Assembly: GCA_903926855.1 (NCBI GenBank) | Contig: CAIYKV010000105.1 | Span: 1 to 64,000, forward strand | DNA length: 64,000 nt | Direction of reading: 5' to 3' | Source of the DNA: an uncultured Bacteroidota bacterium | GTDB taxonomy: Bacteria; Bacteroidota; Bacteroidia; Chitinophagales; Chitinophagaceae | Shown: positions 1-10,241 of the stretch, in pieces | Numbering within the stretch: position 1 is the stretch's first letter | Layout of the letters: each line of letters opens with the position of its first letter | Made by a program: the position numbers and the translations under genes | Notes under the pieces: generated by a model | What the model saw: the letters and a program-made list of their open reading frames with translations, nothing else | Told to the model about the DNA's origin: nothing | Databases searched by the model: none

Positions 1-7
1 ACAAGGG

Positions 8-802
8 TCATAATTTCGATAATTGTGGTTTTATGGTCAAAGTTATGCTAGTTCCGGCACCTAATTGGCTTTTTACATCAACGGTGGCCCCTATGAGTTT
101 TGCTCGATTGATAATATTTTGTAACCCGATTCCAGGTCTTAATTTATTCAAAGCATTCGTATCAAAACCAACCCCATTATCTCGAATATAGAAAACAGTA
201 TGGTTAGGATCGCTGGTGATATCTACATGTATTTCCGTAGCAGAAGCGTGTTTAATGATATTATTCACAATTTCCTGGATCATACGGAACAGGATGATAT
301 CCATATTTGTGTCAAGTATATGAAAATCATCTGAAGTTTGGAAAGAAGTTTTGTAATGACCGGTTTTTTCCAGAGAAACCAATAATTGCCGGATGGATTC
401 TACAATACCAATGTCATAAATACGGTTGTTTTGCAGATTATGGCTGATTTCCCTCAAATCCTTAATCGCCTTGCCCAGTAATTCATCTGTCTGAGTAAGC
501 TTGGCCTCATCTGTATTGGTTTTATGAAAAGTGTTGAGGTTTAACCTGGCAAGGCTTAATATCTGGCCGATATTATCGTGAATTTCCTGACTGATATAGG
601 TAAATGCCTGTTCCTGTATCTCCAGCTGGGTTTGCAAAAGGGTTTGGGCAAACCGGTTTTTCATCTCTTCCTTCTCTCGTTTATTCTTTCTTTGCCTGCG
701 AAGAAAAACGAATACGATCAATAATACAAAGCTGCCGATTAATATAAAAAAAACGGAGGCGATTACGATAGTGATGAGGATATCTTCTTGTTGCTTGGGC
801 AT
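8..802 (-). CDS. Sensor histidine kinase (HisKA_3/LytS-NarX-like, HATPase_c)
   Basis: ORF 264 aa; N-terminal TM helix, 'SQEIHDNIGQILSLARLNL' H-box and 'DNGVGFD...GIGLQNI' N/G boxes. Confidence 0.9.
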   Translation of the reverse strand: MPKQQEDILITIVIASVFFILIGSFVLLIVFVFLRRQRKNKREKEEMKNRFAQTLLQTQLEIQEQAFTYISQEIHDNIGQILSLARLNLNTFHKTNTDEAKLTQTDELLGKAIKDLREISHNLQNNRIYDIGIVESIRQLLVSLEKTGHYKTSFQTSDDFHILDTNMDIILFRMIQEIVNNIIKHASATEIHVDITSDPNHTVFYIRDNGVGFDTNALNKLRPGIGLQNIINRAKLIGATVDVKSQLGAGTSITLTIKPQLSKL

Positions 803-1428
803 AGAATAAAGGCAATACAGAATGAACCGTATAAAATTACGTTTAAACTATGATTGATGATGCCGTAAATTTTGATCCCCTGCGCCTGAAGATCATTGCT
901 TCTCAGGTATTCAAATAATGCGTTGATAATTACAGAACCCAGATAAAATATCAGTAAACCACTCGAAATCCAGAAAAAAGGTTGTTTAGATAGCTGTTGG
1001 TCTATATTTTCTGGTAAAACGGACTCGTAGAAATAGCAGCAGCAGAAGATGACTATAAAGAAAGAGCCTAGCAGGAAAGTATAGGTATTAAAAGTTTTAT
1101 TAAACCCTTGCTTAAATAAAATATTCAGGATTACCAGTAATACAAAAATAGGGATGAACCATACTACGAGTTTTTTAAAAACCACTTTTTTGAGATGTAA
1201 ATAGAAAAGAATAGAATAAAAGACAAATTCAATGGTTGTGAAAACATTATATATCCAATAATTACGAATAAATTTTGATATATACCAGGTACCTACACAT
1301 TCAACGACTATCGTTAAAAATAGAAACGGAATAAAATATAGTAATAATTTATTCCGTTTCTTTCTATAAAGAATGATAGCCGTAAAAAAACTTAACACCT
1401 GAAAGTAAAAATAGATACCCAATTGCAT
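763..1428 (-). CDS. Hypothetical multi-pass membrane protein
   Basis: ORF 221 aa, strongly hydrophobic with several TM segments; co-oriented with flanking genes, overlaps start of kinase ORF by 40 nt. Confidence 0.7.
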   Translation of the reverse strand: MQLGIYFYFQVLSFFTAIILYRKKRNKLLLYFIPFLFLTIVVECVGTWYISKFIRNYWIYNVFTTIEFVFYSILFYLHLKKVVFKKLVVWFIPIFVLLVILNILFKQGFNKTFNTYTFLLGSFFIVIFCCCYFYESVLPENIDQQLSKQPFFWISSGLLIFYLGSVIINALFEYLRSNDLQAQGIKIYGIINHSLNVILYGSFCIAFILCPSNKKISSSLS

Positions 1429-1434
1429 ATTATA

Positions 1435-1929
1435 TTATGGCCAGATAGCTCCGTGATTGAGCGAGTTATAACTTGTATCACCCCCATCGTTACTATTCGT
1501 TTTAATAAAATTACCTTTTGATGGTAAGTTATTATTTACAGTAAAGAAAATGGTTGTTTTGCCAATTTCACTTTTGTCAGCGGTTGGATCTGTGTTATAA
1601 TCGTATACACCAAAGTTAACATAAACCGAGTCTGATTTATATTTTGATTTCATCGAATTTAGAAAATTCGTAATGTCTTTGAGGCTAAAAGCAACATATT
1701 GCGTTGCATTAGGGCCGGCTACGTTGATGTAGACTGTACGTAACTCATTTGCATTAGCACCGGAGATTAAGCCGGGTATAGTAGCTGTAGAGGCAGTATT
1801 CATTATAGTACTCTCGTCACCTGCTGCTACACTAGCAGTATTTTTAGCCTGATCTTTCTGGCAGGCTATTAAGATGATTACGGTTACTGTAAGAAATGCT
1901 GCAAAACCTAAATAAGAATTTTTTTTCAT
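1435..1929 (-). CDS. Hypothetical lipoprotein
   Basis: ORF 164 aa with signal peptide and lipobox-like 'LIAC'. Confidence 0.7.
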   Translation of the reverse strand: MKKNSYLGFAAFLTVTVIILIACQKDQAKNTASVAAGDESTIMNTASTATIPGLISGANANELRTVYINVAGPNATQYVAFSLKDITNFLNSMKSKYKSDSVYVNFGVYDYNTDPTADKSEIGKTTIFFTVNNNLPSKGNFIKTNSNDGGDTSYNSLNHGAIWP

Positions 1930-2096
1930 AAGTCTGGGGATTTAAAAATCATGGTTAGTTACATTTATATCAATTGAACACAAGCAAGTTAAGTCAATGG
2001 TATTTTTTATTAGATGACAAACGATCTTCTTAAAAAGAATCATTTTTCTAAGTTAATGAAAGACAAATAGTTAGATCCAGTTATTTAATAAAAAAT

Positions 2097-2130
2097 GGTG
2101 TTTTTACTGGAAGAATACCGTGAAAACACC
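2097..2130 (-). terminator. Putative rho-independent terminator downstream of the FtsX-like permease
   Basis: Inverted repeat GGTGTTTTtACtGG / CCGTgAAAACACC; on minus strand followed by ATTTTTTATT. Confidence 0.5.
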
Positions 2131-2264
2131 GCATAGTTTTAGCTGTTTTAGGGGTGTTTATTTGGTTTGTAATCTGTATTGGGGAATTACTCTAACCGGG
2201 CAAGAAGCATAAGTAAGTAACAGGTTATTGAATATAAAAAAATACTATTTATTTCTAATGATGT

Positions 2265-3455
2265 TCAATTAACCTTATTGATATAACTCCGTATAGTTAC
2301 CCGGTTTACCCACCAGATAACCATTAATAAAATAGCAGCAGTAAATAAAGTAAATATTGATGGATATGCATTTATGAAAATGCCCTGTGATTGTAACAAA
2401 CCGTGTGTGTAAAATTGCAGTAATGAAATCACTATCACTGAAATACATATGATTAGCAGATTGATAGGGAAGAATTGGCGTATCAGAAATTTTTGTAGCT
2501 GGTATGGCGAAGCACCTAATATGATCAATAAACCGATTTCTTCTTTACTAGAAGCAATGGTTAGCTGTATAAACAATGTAAATACCAATAATGCAAATGC
2601 AAGCATTACTGCTCCTGATAGCCATGAGATACTTACTACAATATCCACTACTTGCCTATACCTGCTGAAGCGGGTTTTTTCTGCATCGGTAACCAGTTGC
2701 TTTGAATGTAAATATTTGGTCAGTTGCGGATTTCCCGGATCTTTTGTTTTAATAATCACACGGGATGGTTTTGTATGTTGATCTTTTCCAAATCTTGTAT
2801 TACTCCAGCGCATAAATTCTTCGGGAACCAATAAAGAAGAAATCCTGTCGCTAAAACCAACCACTTTCCCCTGCAAACTGATCATTCCATTGTTTCCATA
2901 AATGTTTACTTTAAAAAGGATCATTTTTACCACCTGCTGAGTTAATTGAGGTAAATTTTGCGAAAAGGAAAACTGGAAATTGTAAAAATCAAGAAACATA
3001 TTGGGAACAATCAATGGAATATAGGGCGAATTTTCTGTCCATTGCCAATCCTTACCAGCAACATCAATAAATGAATCCGGAACACTTTCAAAAGCGATAT
3101 CCGTATAAAATGGGAACCGGTCACTATTACTTTGAATAGAAGCTTTGAAACGGCTTGGACTTAACAAGCCTATCGATTCTACAAAAGCCTGATTTTTGAG
3201 GTCATTGATATCGCTATCCGATAAAGCCGTGTTTCCCAGATTCTGATCGGTGAGCGATTTATTCACTACCAGGAAATTGGCAATACTATCCTGGTTCGAT
3301 TTGCTAACCAGTAATTCATTATAATCTGCCTGTATCTGCACTGCTGCTAAAATCAAGAGCATGGCAACAGACAATCCGATTACCGCCAGCACAAATCTTT
3401 TACGACCTGATGCTGTTCTGATCAATTTTTTCAGTAGTACATTCAATCCCTCCAT
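2265..3455 (-). CDS. FtsX-like ABC transporter permease
   Basis: 396 aa, N-terminal TM, periplasmic domain, C-terminal three TM FtsX-like region; adjacent to ATPase. Confidence 0.8.
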   Translation of the reverse strand: MEGLNVLLKKLIRTASGRKRFVLAVIGLSVAMLLILAAVQIQADYNELLVSKSNQDSIANFLVVNKSLTDQNLGNTALSDSDINDLKNQAFVESIGLLSPSRFKASIQSNSDRFPFYTDIAFESVPDSFIDVAGKDWQWTENSPYIPLIVPNMFLDFYNFQFSFSQNLPQLTQQVVKMILFKVNIYGNNGMISLQGKVVGFSDRISSLLVPEEFMRWSNTRFGKDQHTKPSRVIIKTKDPGNPQLTKYLHSKQLVTDAEKTRFSRYRQVVDIVVSISWLSGAVMLAFALLVFTLFIQLTIASSKEEIGLLIILGASPYQLQKFLIRQFFPINLLIICISVIVISLLQFYTHGLLQSQGIFINAYPSIFTLFTAAILLMVIWWVNRVTIRSYINKVN

Positions 3456-3471
3456 TCGAAAAATTATCCGT

Positions 3472-4119
3472 TTATAAATTCAGCTCTCTGCTATAGGAAA
3501 AATGAGTATCATGTTCCAAATCTGTAATAATCAATCCGGCCCCTCTTTTTTTGCATTCTCTGTCAATCAAGTTAGCCGCCCGTTGAATATTTTCATTATC
3601 CAGGTGACTAAATGGTTCATCCATTATTAACCAGCTAAAAGGTTGAATCAATGCACGAATGATAGCTATTCTTTGTTGTTCTCCATAGCTGCATAGTCCT
3701 GCTCTTTGCTCCAGAATATGGGTAACACCTAATTCAGCAGCCATGCTATCAATCATTTCCTTTGGATAATATGGATCCTGAAGTATTCTTTTCAATTCTA
3801 TATTCTCTCTCGCTGTCAGATCGGGAAACAAACGAAGATCCTGGAAAACGATACTCAGTTTTTGCTGGCGAATTGTAGCAAGGTCAAAGTCTTTTAATTC
3901 TTTGATAAGATTTGAATCAAAGAGGATAGCTCCTTCATAATCATTGCGAAGCCGGTAAAGGATATGTATTAAAGTGGTCTTACCTGTTCCGCTTGGAGCT
4001 TTGATCTTAATAAATGCTGATTCCTCGAATTGGATAGTAGTGTTCCAAATATCTGAACTCCTTTGCAGGAATCTGTCTTTTAATGGGATGGGTAACAGAT
4101 TTTGGAATGTGATTGTCAT
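3472..4119 (-). CDS. ABC transporter ATP-binding protein
   Basis: Walker A 'APSGTGKTT', signature-like 'CSYGEQQRIAIIRAL', Walker B 'WLIMDEPF'. Confidence 0.92.
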   Translation of the reverse strand: MTITFQNLLPIPLKDRFLQRSSDIWNTTIQFEESAFIKIKAPSGTGKTTLIHILYRLRNDYEGAILFDSNLIKELKDFDLATIRQQKLSIVFQDLRLFPDLTARENIELKRILQDPYYPKEMIDSMAAELGVTHILEQRAGLCSYGEQQRIAIIRALIQPFSWLIMDEPFSHLDNENIQRAANLIDRECKKRGAGLIITDLEHDTHFSYSRELNL

Positions 4120-4149
4120 GCAGCCCGATTGATCATTTGATCAGGTAGC

Positions 4150-4193
4150 GATGGATAAAAACAGCTTGTTTAGTTAAGCTGTTTTTATCCATC
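4150..4193 (-). terminator. Hairpin terminator (likely bidirectional)
   Basis: Perfect 18-bp stem GATGGATAAAAACAGCTT / AAGCTGTTTTTATCCATC, 8-nt loop; downstream of the DUF4836-like gene stop. Confidence 0.7.
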
Positions 4194-4207
4194 TGCTAAT
4201 GAAAAAA

Positions 4208-5938
4208 TTAGTTTGTGCGTATAATTGCCGGCACTCCACCTGGAAATATTTTTTCGTCCATCTCCTTTTCTTTTCTTGCCTTTACGCGCATATCAACAGC
4301 AATATCAGTTAGTAAACTGGTTAAGGTAACCAGGCTATTCTGCTTTTCATTTTGCATCCTTATTTCGAAAGAAGCTTTCAGGCTTTTTCCTTCAAAATTA
4401 TCGGATGTGGCTATGATATCTTTAAAAGTAGCTTTGGCGGTGGTAAGAGAATGGTTAAACGATCCGGAAGATTCTTTAATAAACCCATTGAGTGTAGTAG
4501 CAATATCTACATAAAAAACAGTTGATTTTCCTTTAAACCGGTCCAATGCATCTTTCGCAATGGTTGCGTTGCTACTGCCGGCTATATACTGTGTATATGT
4601 AAGAGAATCACTGGCTATAATCAGATTCTTATCATCGGCCACAATAAACAAACCCATAAATGAAACCAACCCGCCAGCCTTATAAGTATCTTTTTGTTTC
4701 ACCAGGATGCCTTGCTGAACTGCTTTGTCCATGATTTTGGTAAAACTGGCTTTATCACCCACGGGGGCACTGATGATCATTTTTCCGAAAGGTTTACTTC
4801 TCATCTTATTCTTTTCATCCGTTTTCTGCAAGGGATCTGAATCAGTTCTGCCCAGATCAGAAATCACCACAGCGATATCGCCTTTTAAGGATTTATACAA
4901 ATCCTGGCTCGTAAATCCAACCTTTTCTAAAGCATTATTTACCAATCCCTCTACTTCGAGTTGTTTCAGAATACCTCCAAATATTTCCGGGTTAAATGAA
5001 GCGAGTATAATGCCATTGATATTTTGGGATGGATAATGTTCTATCATCGACAGATTCACGGTTGGTCCTGCATATTTAGAAAGCACGCTCCCCAGTAATT
5101 CATTGGTATAAGCGGTTGATTTGGCAACAATTTTGCCATCATCAAAACTTAATGTAGCCGTTGAATAATTGTTTTTTAATAATTCTTCCAGTTTTGGAAT
5201 CTGGAATGGAAACATATTTAAAGCTGCAATCGAAGAATTCCCACTGGTAAAAGTATAACCATCTGCTTTTTCTTTAAACATGCCCGTAAAAATTTCTACA
5301 TCTGCCAGCGACTCGGTTAGCTTTTGCGTGAAATAATGATCCACTTCCTTCTTCATTTCTGCTTCTGTATTTGCTTCGGCATGTTGTTTAAATGTCATTG
5401 CCAGGGTATCATAAACAGGCTTCAGGTGATGATTATACAGGGTGGTAATTACCTGTTCATTGTTCCAAGCAATCATCGTTTGATCATTTGTGATGAGGTA
5501 GCTATAATCTTTCTCTTTTTTAACCTCTTTGCCCTTCAGGTAGTCCTGTTTTTTCAGGAAGGTTTCCAGTTTTGCGGCATCATCAAGACTGCCCATAACA
5601 CTGATAGTGGTTGACTGACTATTATCCGGCTTTGTTTTTGTAAGTGCAAAAAGAAATACCTTTTCACTCCATTTTATTCCGGCATTTTCTTTTATATCAT
5701 TAAAAAATGCTTTCTCTTTGGCATCAATAGAATCATTTTTGAAAACCCGCGTCAAGAGGGTATCCATATTGATTCCCCCTTTCTGCAATTTATCCTGCAT
5801 CTGGTTGGGATCAACTACCACTACAAAGCCAACATCTTTGGGAATATATTTAGCTTCTTTTGGGGTATTGTTTTTGCAGGAAGATATAGTAGCTGCAATA
5901 ACGATTAGCAGTAAAAATGAACGTAGGAACTGATTCAT
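4208..5938 (-). CDS. DUF4836-like lipoprotein
   Basis: 576 aa, lipobox 'ISSC', 'YIPKDVGFVVVVDPNQM' typical of this Bacteroidota family. Confidence 0.75.
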   Translation of the reverse strand: MNQFLRSFLLLIVIAATISSCKNNTPKEAKYIPKDVGFVVVVDPNQMQDKLQKGGINMDTLLTRVFKNDSIDAKEKAFFNDIKENAGIKWSEKVFLFALTKTKPDNSQSTTISVMGSLDDAAKLETFLKKQDYLKGKEVKKEKDYSYLITNDQTMIAWNNEQVITTLYNHHLKPVYDTLAMTFKQHAEANTEAEMKKEVDHYFTQKLTESLADVEIFTGMFKEKADGYTFTSGNSSIAALNMFPFQIPKLEELLKNNYSTATLSFDDGKIVAKSTAYTNELLGSVLSKYAGPTVNLSMIEHYPSQNINGIILASFNPEIFGGILKQLEVEGLVNNALEKVGFTSQDLYKSLKGDIAVVISDLGRTDSDPLQKTDEKNKMRSKPFGKMIISAPVGDKASFTKIMDKAVQQGILVKQKDTYKAGGLVSFMGLFIVADDKNLIIASDSLTYTQYIAGSSNATIAKDALDRFKGKSTVFYVDIATTLNGFIKESSGSFNHSLTTAKATFKDIIATSDNFEGKSLKASFEIRMQNEKQNSLVTLTSLLTDIAVDMRVKARKEKEMDEKIFPGGVPAIIRTN

Positions 5939-6006
5939 ATAATAGATATTAAAATGATTGAATACGAAGTTAGCTTTTGCTTTCGACTTATCCTTTCTTA
6001 TTGATT

Positions 6007-8988
6007 TTAGTGGATTATTGACTGATAAATGGCTTCCTGGATGTTTGAACGCACGTTTAACTGGCTTATTTTATTATTATCCCTAGTAGGCGTTACCCTG
6101 TTGGAAAGGAAAATATAGACCAGATGATACTTTGGATCTACCCAAACACAGGTGCCGGTAAAGCCAGTATGCCCAAAAGTTTCAGGTGAAACGCTGCGTG
6201 ATGGGTAGGGGTCTTTTCGGGTAGTATTATTTTTTTCGGGCTTATCAAATCCGATCCCTCTTCTGCTCACATCTGATCCGTAGGCTGTAAACTTATCTAT
6301 GGTTGATTTTTTTAGTATCCTCACACCATTTAATTCGCCGCCATTCAACAGCATCTGGTAAAGCTGTGCCAGATCATAGGCATTGCTGAATAAACCCGCA
6401 TGGCCGGCTACTCCGCCAAACATGGCAGATCCTTCATCATGCACATCGCCACGTAACAGTTGCTGGCGAAAATGTTTTTCTAATTCAGTAGGAGCGATTT
6501 CGCTAACCGGCATTTTCTCACGTGGCAGGAATGTAGTCGTACTCATTTGCAAAGGATCATAGAAAGTTTCTTTTGCATATTCATTTAATGGTTTGCCGCT
6601 TACCGCTTCTACAATTTTGCCCAGGAAAATAAAATCATTGTCGCTATACACATATTTGCCCGGAGCTGTTAGTTTGCTTTGTAGAATACGTTTCAAAAGG
6701 GTATCCTCCCAATCATTTCGCAGGTAATACCCTTCCGCTACACGATACTGATGCTGATCATCTTTTTCATTGGTAAAATAACCAGACAAAGGTTTACCAG
6801 TTGTGGTATCCAGTACCTCGCGATAAAAAGGAATAAAAGGCACTAATCCCGCCTGGTGTAATAATATATCATTCAATTTTAGGGAAGCTTTATTACTGCC
6901 TTTTACCCAGGGAAGATAATCACCCAGTGTTTTGTTAATATCCACTTTCCCTTCTTCATATAGTTTCATGATCGAAACATTGGTAGCAGAGATTTTGGTA
7001 ACAGAGGCAAGATCATAAACCATCTCTTTGGTAACCGGCTCTTTCTGATCAAAATTAGTATAGCCAAATGCTTTATGGTATACCAGTTTTCCATCTTTGG
7101 CTACCAAAACCACGCAGCCAGGTGTTGCACCTTTGGCAACGGCATCACTGGCAATGGCATCTATCTTTGCCAATGAATCAGCTGCCAAACCAACTGACTC
7201 AGGAGTACTGAGTGGAAAATAATTATGATACAAAATACCGTCACCAAATTTTAAGTTCTCTGCAACTGTTACGGGTAATTTTCCTTTAGCCTGTATCTTA
7301 CCTTGTAAAAAAGCAACAGCTGCTTCCTGTGTAATATCATCGTCCTCATAGCAGGCAATCAGGTTGGGAGCATAATTGATGTTTTTAATAGCATACGGAT
7401 TGCCAAAAATCAATGTAATAGTCTGAAACTGTTGCAATGCATTTAATAAATAAAGAGAGGGACTGCTTAATCCGAAATTATTAGCAGGCCTGCGACTATA
7501 ATTATGCAGCCCAACAATAATCAGATCATATTTTTTTTGGTTGAGTGTATTCAGTAATTGTACTACAGAAGCGGTATCTGTTTTTTCCAGGGGAATCAGG
7601 TTTGTCTTATCATCCATTAATTGTTTTCCTATCTGTGGCTTACTGCCAAACAAGTAAACATCTGCCTGATTCTCGGTTCTTAATTTTGCAGCAATCGTAT
7701 TTTCAGTTGGTGCACCAATGCTGATATAGGCAATTTTTTTTCCACTTTTAATAGGGAAGATATCCGGATTTTGTTTGTGTAAAAGAGTCAGCGCATTTTG
7801 ACTTAATAAAGTCCTGATGCGCGTGGTTTGTTTATTCAAATCTTCTACAAGGCCTTCAGTCTGAATAGGCGTTATTTTATTCAGCCCCAGGTGATATTTT
7901 GCCAATAATACTTTTTTTACTTTGGCATTGATAATATCCCAGCTAAGTTTCCCTTCTTTAATGGCTTCTTTTATCTTGGCAATGCTACCGGGTATATCGC
8001 CGGGCAGACATAACATATCATTTCCGGCAATCAAGGAGAGTACAGAAGCATCTCCTTTTGGAAAATATTTGGTAACACCCTGCATTTCCAATGCATCCGT
8101 AAATGAAATGCCTTCAAATCCAAGGTCATTGCGCAGAACACCCGTTACATTCAGATAAGATAATGAACTGGGTAAATGCGTAGTGGTATCAATAGCAGGA
8201 ATTGAAAGGTGTGCCGTCATAATACTTCCCACTCCGGCTTTTATCAACTCTCTGAAGGGGTATAATTCCAGATTATCCAATTCCACCCTGCTTTTAGTAA
8301 TAACAGGAAGATCTTTGTGTGAGTCAACCGAAACATCACCATGACCAGGAAAATGCTTGGCTGTGGCCATCACACCTACATCCTGCATACCCCGCATATA
8401 TTCAACTCCATATAAAGCTACTTTGTATTTGTCTTCTCCAAAACTTCTGTCATTGATCACCGGGTTCATTGGATTATTATTGACATCCACATCTGGGGCA
8501 TAGTTTACCTGAATACCCATGCGTTTACATTGTTCCCCGACAGCTTTACCAAATTGATAGATCAGGGTCGCATCCGTTGTAGCACCCATCATTAACTGCC
8601 TGGGATAACTTATTACACTATCTAATCGCATGCCTAGTCCCCATTCTCCATCAATTGAGATCATGATAGGGGTTTTGGCAATGGATTGGTATAAATTGGT
8701 AAGCATTGCCTGCCTTACCGGCCCTCCCTGAAAAAAGCAGATGCCACCGACATTGTATTTTTTAATCTGTTCAATTACTTCCGCCACATGCTCGGGACCC
8801 TGGTTACTCAAGCCACGAATGATCATTAATTGCGCAATCCGCTCATCTTTACTCAGCTTCCGGAATTTCTTTTTTACCCATTTTAAAGCCGCTTTATCTT
8901 TTTCATAGAAATGTTGGGCCTGCACAGAAATGCCGGCATACATACTGAATAAAACACAAAGAATAGTGCAATAGAAGGTTCTTTTCAT
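6007..8988 (-). CDS. GH3 (NagZ-like beta-N-acetylhexosaminidase) / serine beta-lactamase-like fusion protein
   Basis: 'KHFPGHGDVSVDSHKDLP' NagZ-type loop in N-terminal half; 'SVTK' SxxK, 'YSDN' and 'HTGFTG' motifs in C-terminal half. ORF track start is 9012; ATG at 8988 (MKRTFYCTILCVLF) gives a better signal peptide. Confidence 0.9.
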   Translation of the reverse strand: MKRTFYCTILCVLFSMYAGISVQAQHFYEKDKAALKWVKKKFRKLSKDERIAQLMIIRGLSNQGPEHVAEVIEQIKKYNVGGICFFQGGPVRQAMLTNLYQSIAKTPIMISIDGEWGLGMRLDSVISYPRQLMMGATTDATLIYQFGKAVGEQCKRMGIQVNYAPDVDVNNNPMNPVINDRSFGEDKYKVALYGVEYMRGMQDVGVMATAKHFPGHGDVSVDSHKDLPVITKSRVELDNLELYPFRELIKAGVGSIMTAHLSIPAIDTTTHLPSSLSYLNVTGVLRNDLGFEGISFTDALEMQGVTKYFPKGDASVLSLIAGNDMLCLPGDIPGSIAKIKEAIKEGKLSWDIINAKVKKVLLAKYHLGLNKITPIQTEGLVEDLNKQTTRIRTLLSQNALTLLHKQNPDIFPIKSGKKIAYISIGAPTENTIAAKLRTENQADVYLFGSKPQIGKQLMDDKTNLIPLEKTDTASVVQLLNTLNQKKYDLIIVGLHNYSRRPANNFGLSSPSLYLLNALQQFQTITLIFGNPYAIKNINYAPNLIACYEDDDITQEAAVAFLQGKIQAKGKLPVTVAENLKFGDGILYHNYFPLSTPESVGLAADSLAKIDAIASDAVAKGATPGCVVLVAKDGKLVYHKAFGYTNFDQKEPVTKEMVYDLASVTKISATNVSIMKLYEEGKVDINKTLGDYLPWVKGSNKASLKLNDILLHQAGLVPFIPFYREVLDTTTGKPLSGYFTNEKDDQHQYRVAEGYYLRNDWEDTLLKRILQSKLTAPGKYVYSDNDFIFLGKIVEAVSGKPLNEYAKETFYDPLQMSTTTFLPREKMPVSEIAPTELEKHFRQQLLRGDVHDEGSAMFGGVAGHAGLFSNAYDLAQLYQMLLNGGELNGVRILKKSTIDKFTAYGSDVSRRGIGFDKPEKNNTTRKDPYPSRSVSPETFGHTGFTGTCVWVDPKYHLVYIFLSNRVTPTRDNNKISQLNVRSNIQEAIYQSIIH

Positions 8989-9109
8989 ACGAATGATCTT
9001 GAGACAGCACAAGTTAGGAATAAAGAAGGAGTTATGGTTGGGTTCAGACTAGCTGGTTATGGGTTACTTGTTTCGGGTTTAGTGAAGCAGCGTATGGTAT
9101 TCTTCAGAC

Positions 9110-9499
9110 CTACACATATTGTTGTAGCCATTGCCGGGCTTCATTTTCATTGGTAAAACTTTTCATTGGGATGGGTGGTTTTTTGAATTTGAACAATAAA
9201 CCCAGAATAAAACTCGCTAAGCCCGGTTTCGATACCATGGCCATAGCTATATAAACGGAAGCCAATTGTTCTGTGGCAAATTTTTGTGTTTCTCTACTGG
9301 GTACGGGAGAATTGCACAAATGGATAAGTAAGGGAACTCTTTTGTTATGGGTGATTTGTTTTACCAGGGCAATATTCGCCGTAATATTGGCAATCGTTCT
9401 TTTTGGGTTTTTGGAAAACGAAACCAGTATACCATTGTCTTCCATACAATAATCGGCTATTTCACCTTCAACAATATTTTTATTCGCTCCCAGTGTCAT
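9110..9499 (-). CDS. Hypothetical protein (possible STAS/SpoIIAA-like fold)
   Basis: 129 aa ORF, co-oriented, no strong antisense competitor. Confidence 0.6.
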   Translation of the reverse strand: MTLGANKNIVEGEIADYCMEDNGILVSFSKNPKRTIANITANIALVKQITHNKRVPLLIHLCNSPVPSRETQKFATEQLASVYIAMAMVSKPGLASFILGLLFKFKKPPIPMKSFTNENEARQWLQQYV

Positions 9500-9610
9500 T
9501 AGTTACCGGTTATATTTTTAATTAACGGGCTTTTTTCTAAAGGCAGATAAATTCCAATTAATAAGTAAGTAGAAAATTAATGATTTATGGTATATCAATC
9601 TACTAAAATA

Positions 9611-9644
9611 AAAAACCGCGAATCAATCTGATTCACGGTTTTTC
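9611..9644 (-). terminator. Rho-independent terminator
   Basis: AAAACCGcGAATCA-atc-TGATTCaCGGTTTT hairpin followed on minus strand by T-rich tract; 3' of the DUF5606-like gene. Confidence 0.8.
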
Positions 9645-9665
9645 AAACATTATTTAATGATACGA

Positions 9666-10082
9666 TCAGGCTTTGTTTTCTTCCTCTTCTTCTTCGGTCT
9701 CACTCAAAGTCGGGTCAATATTATTTTCTTTAATAATACTGTACCATTTTACCATTTTTTTCATATCGCTGCTATATACACGTGAAAAGTCCATATCAGG
9801 ATATACTTTCTGAAAATAAGCTTTTACGGCAGCGGTATCTTTATCAGAAGGCAATGCCTCTTTACTTTTTCCCATGGCCTGAAACACTTCAGTCAGATTC
9901 ACATTATCGCGGACAGTATACACTTCAATACTTTCCAGATGTGAAAAATTGTGAACCCTGCTGCTTACAAAGCGGGTGGTTTTATCATCCAGCGATTTTA
10001 CAATTGCGCCATCTGTTTTGCTACCCACTAGTTCAAATAACCCGGGTAACCCGGTAACCGATATTAATTTACTATACTCCAT
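9666..10082 (-). CDS. DUF5606-like protein
   Basis: 138 aa; 'LISVTGLPGLFELVGSKTDGAIVKSLDDKTTRFVSSR' characteristic N-terminus. Confidence 0.8.
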   Translation of the reverse strand: MEYSKLISVTGLPGLFELVGSKTDGAIVKSLDDKTTRFVSSRVHNFSHLESIEVYTVRDNVNLTEVFQAMGKSKEALPSDKDTAAVKAYFQKVYPDMDFSRVYSSDMKKMVKWYSIIKENNIDPTLSETEEEEEENKA

Positions 10083-10241
10083 AATACTTGCTTTAAGAGG
10101 TGCAAAGTAAAGGTAAAATGAATAAAGATGCCAGAAGAAGCTGTGCGTATCGATTTTTTAACGAAATTAAATTCCGCAAACCGGGGTATGGATAATAGTC
10201 ACCTCAATTTTTTCAAATGGTTGATTGTAAAAACAGTAGAT

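Noticed and set aside
5324-5614. 96-aa plus-strand ORF opposite the DUF4836-like gene
   Set aside because: Antisense, Cys/Phe-rich shadow frame; no support.
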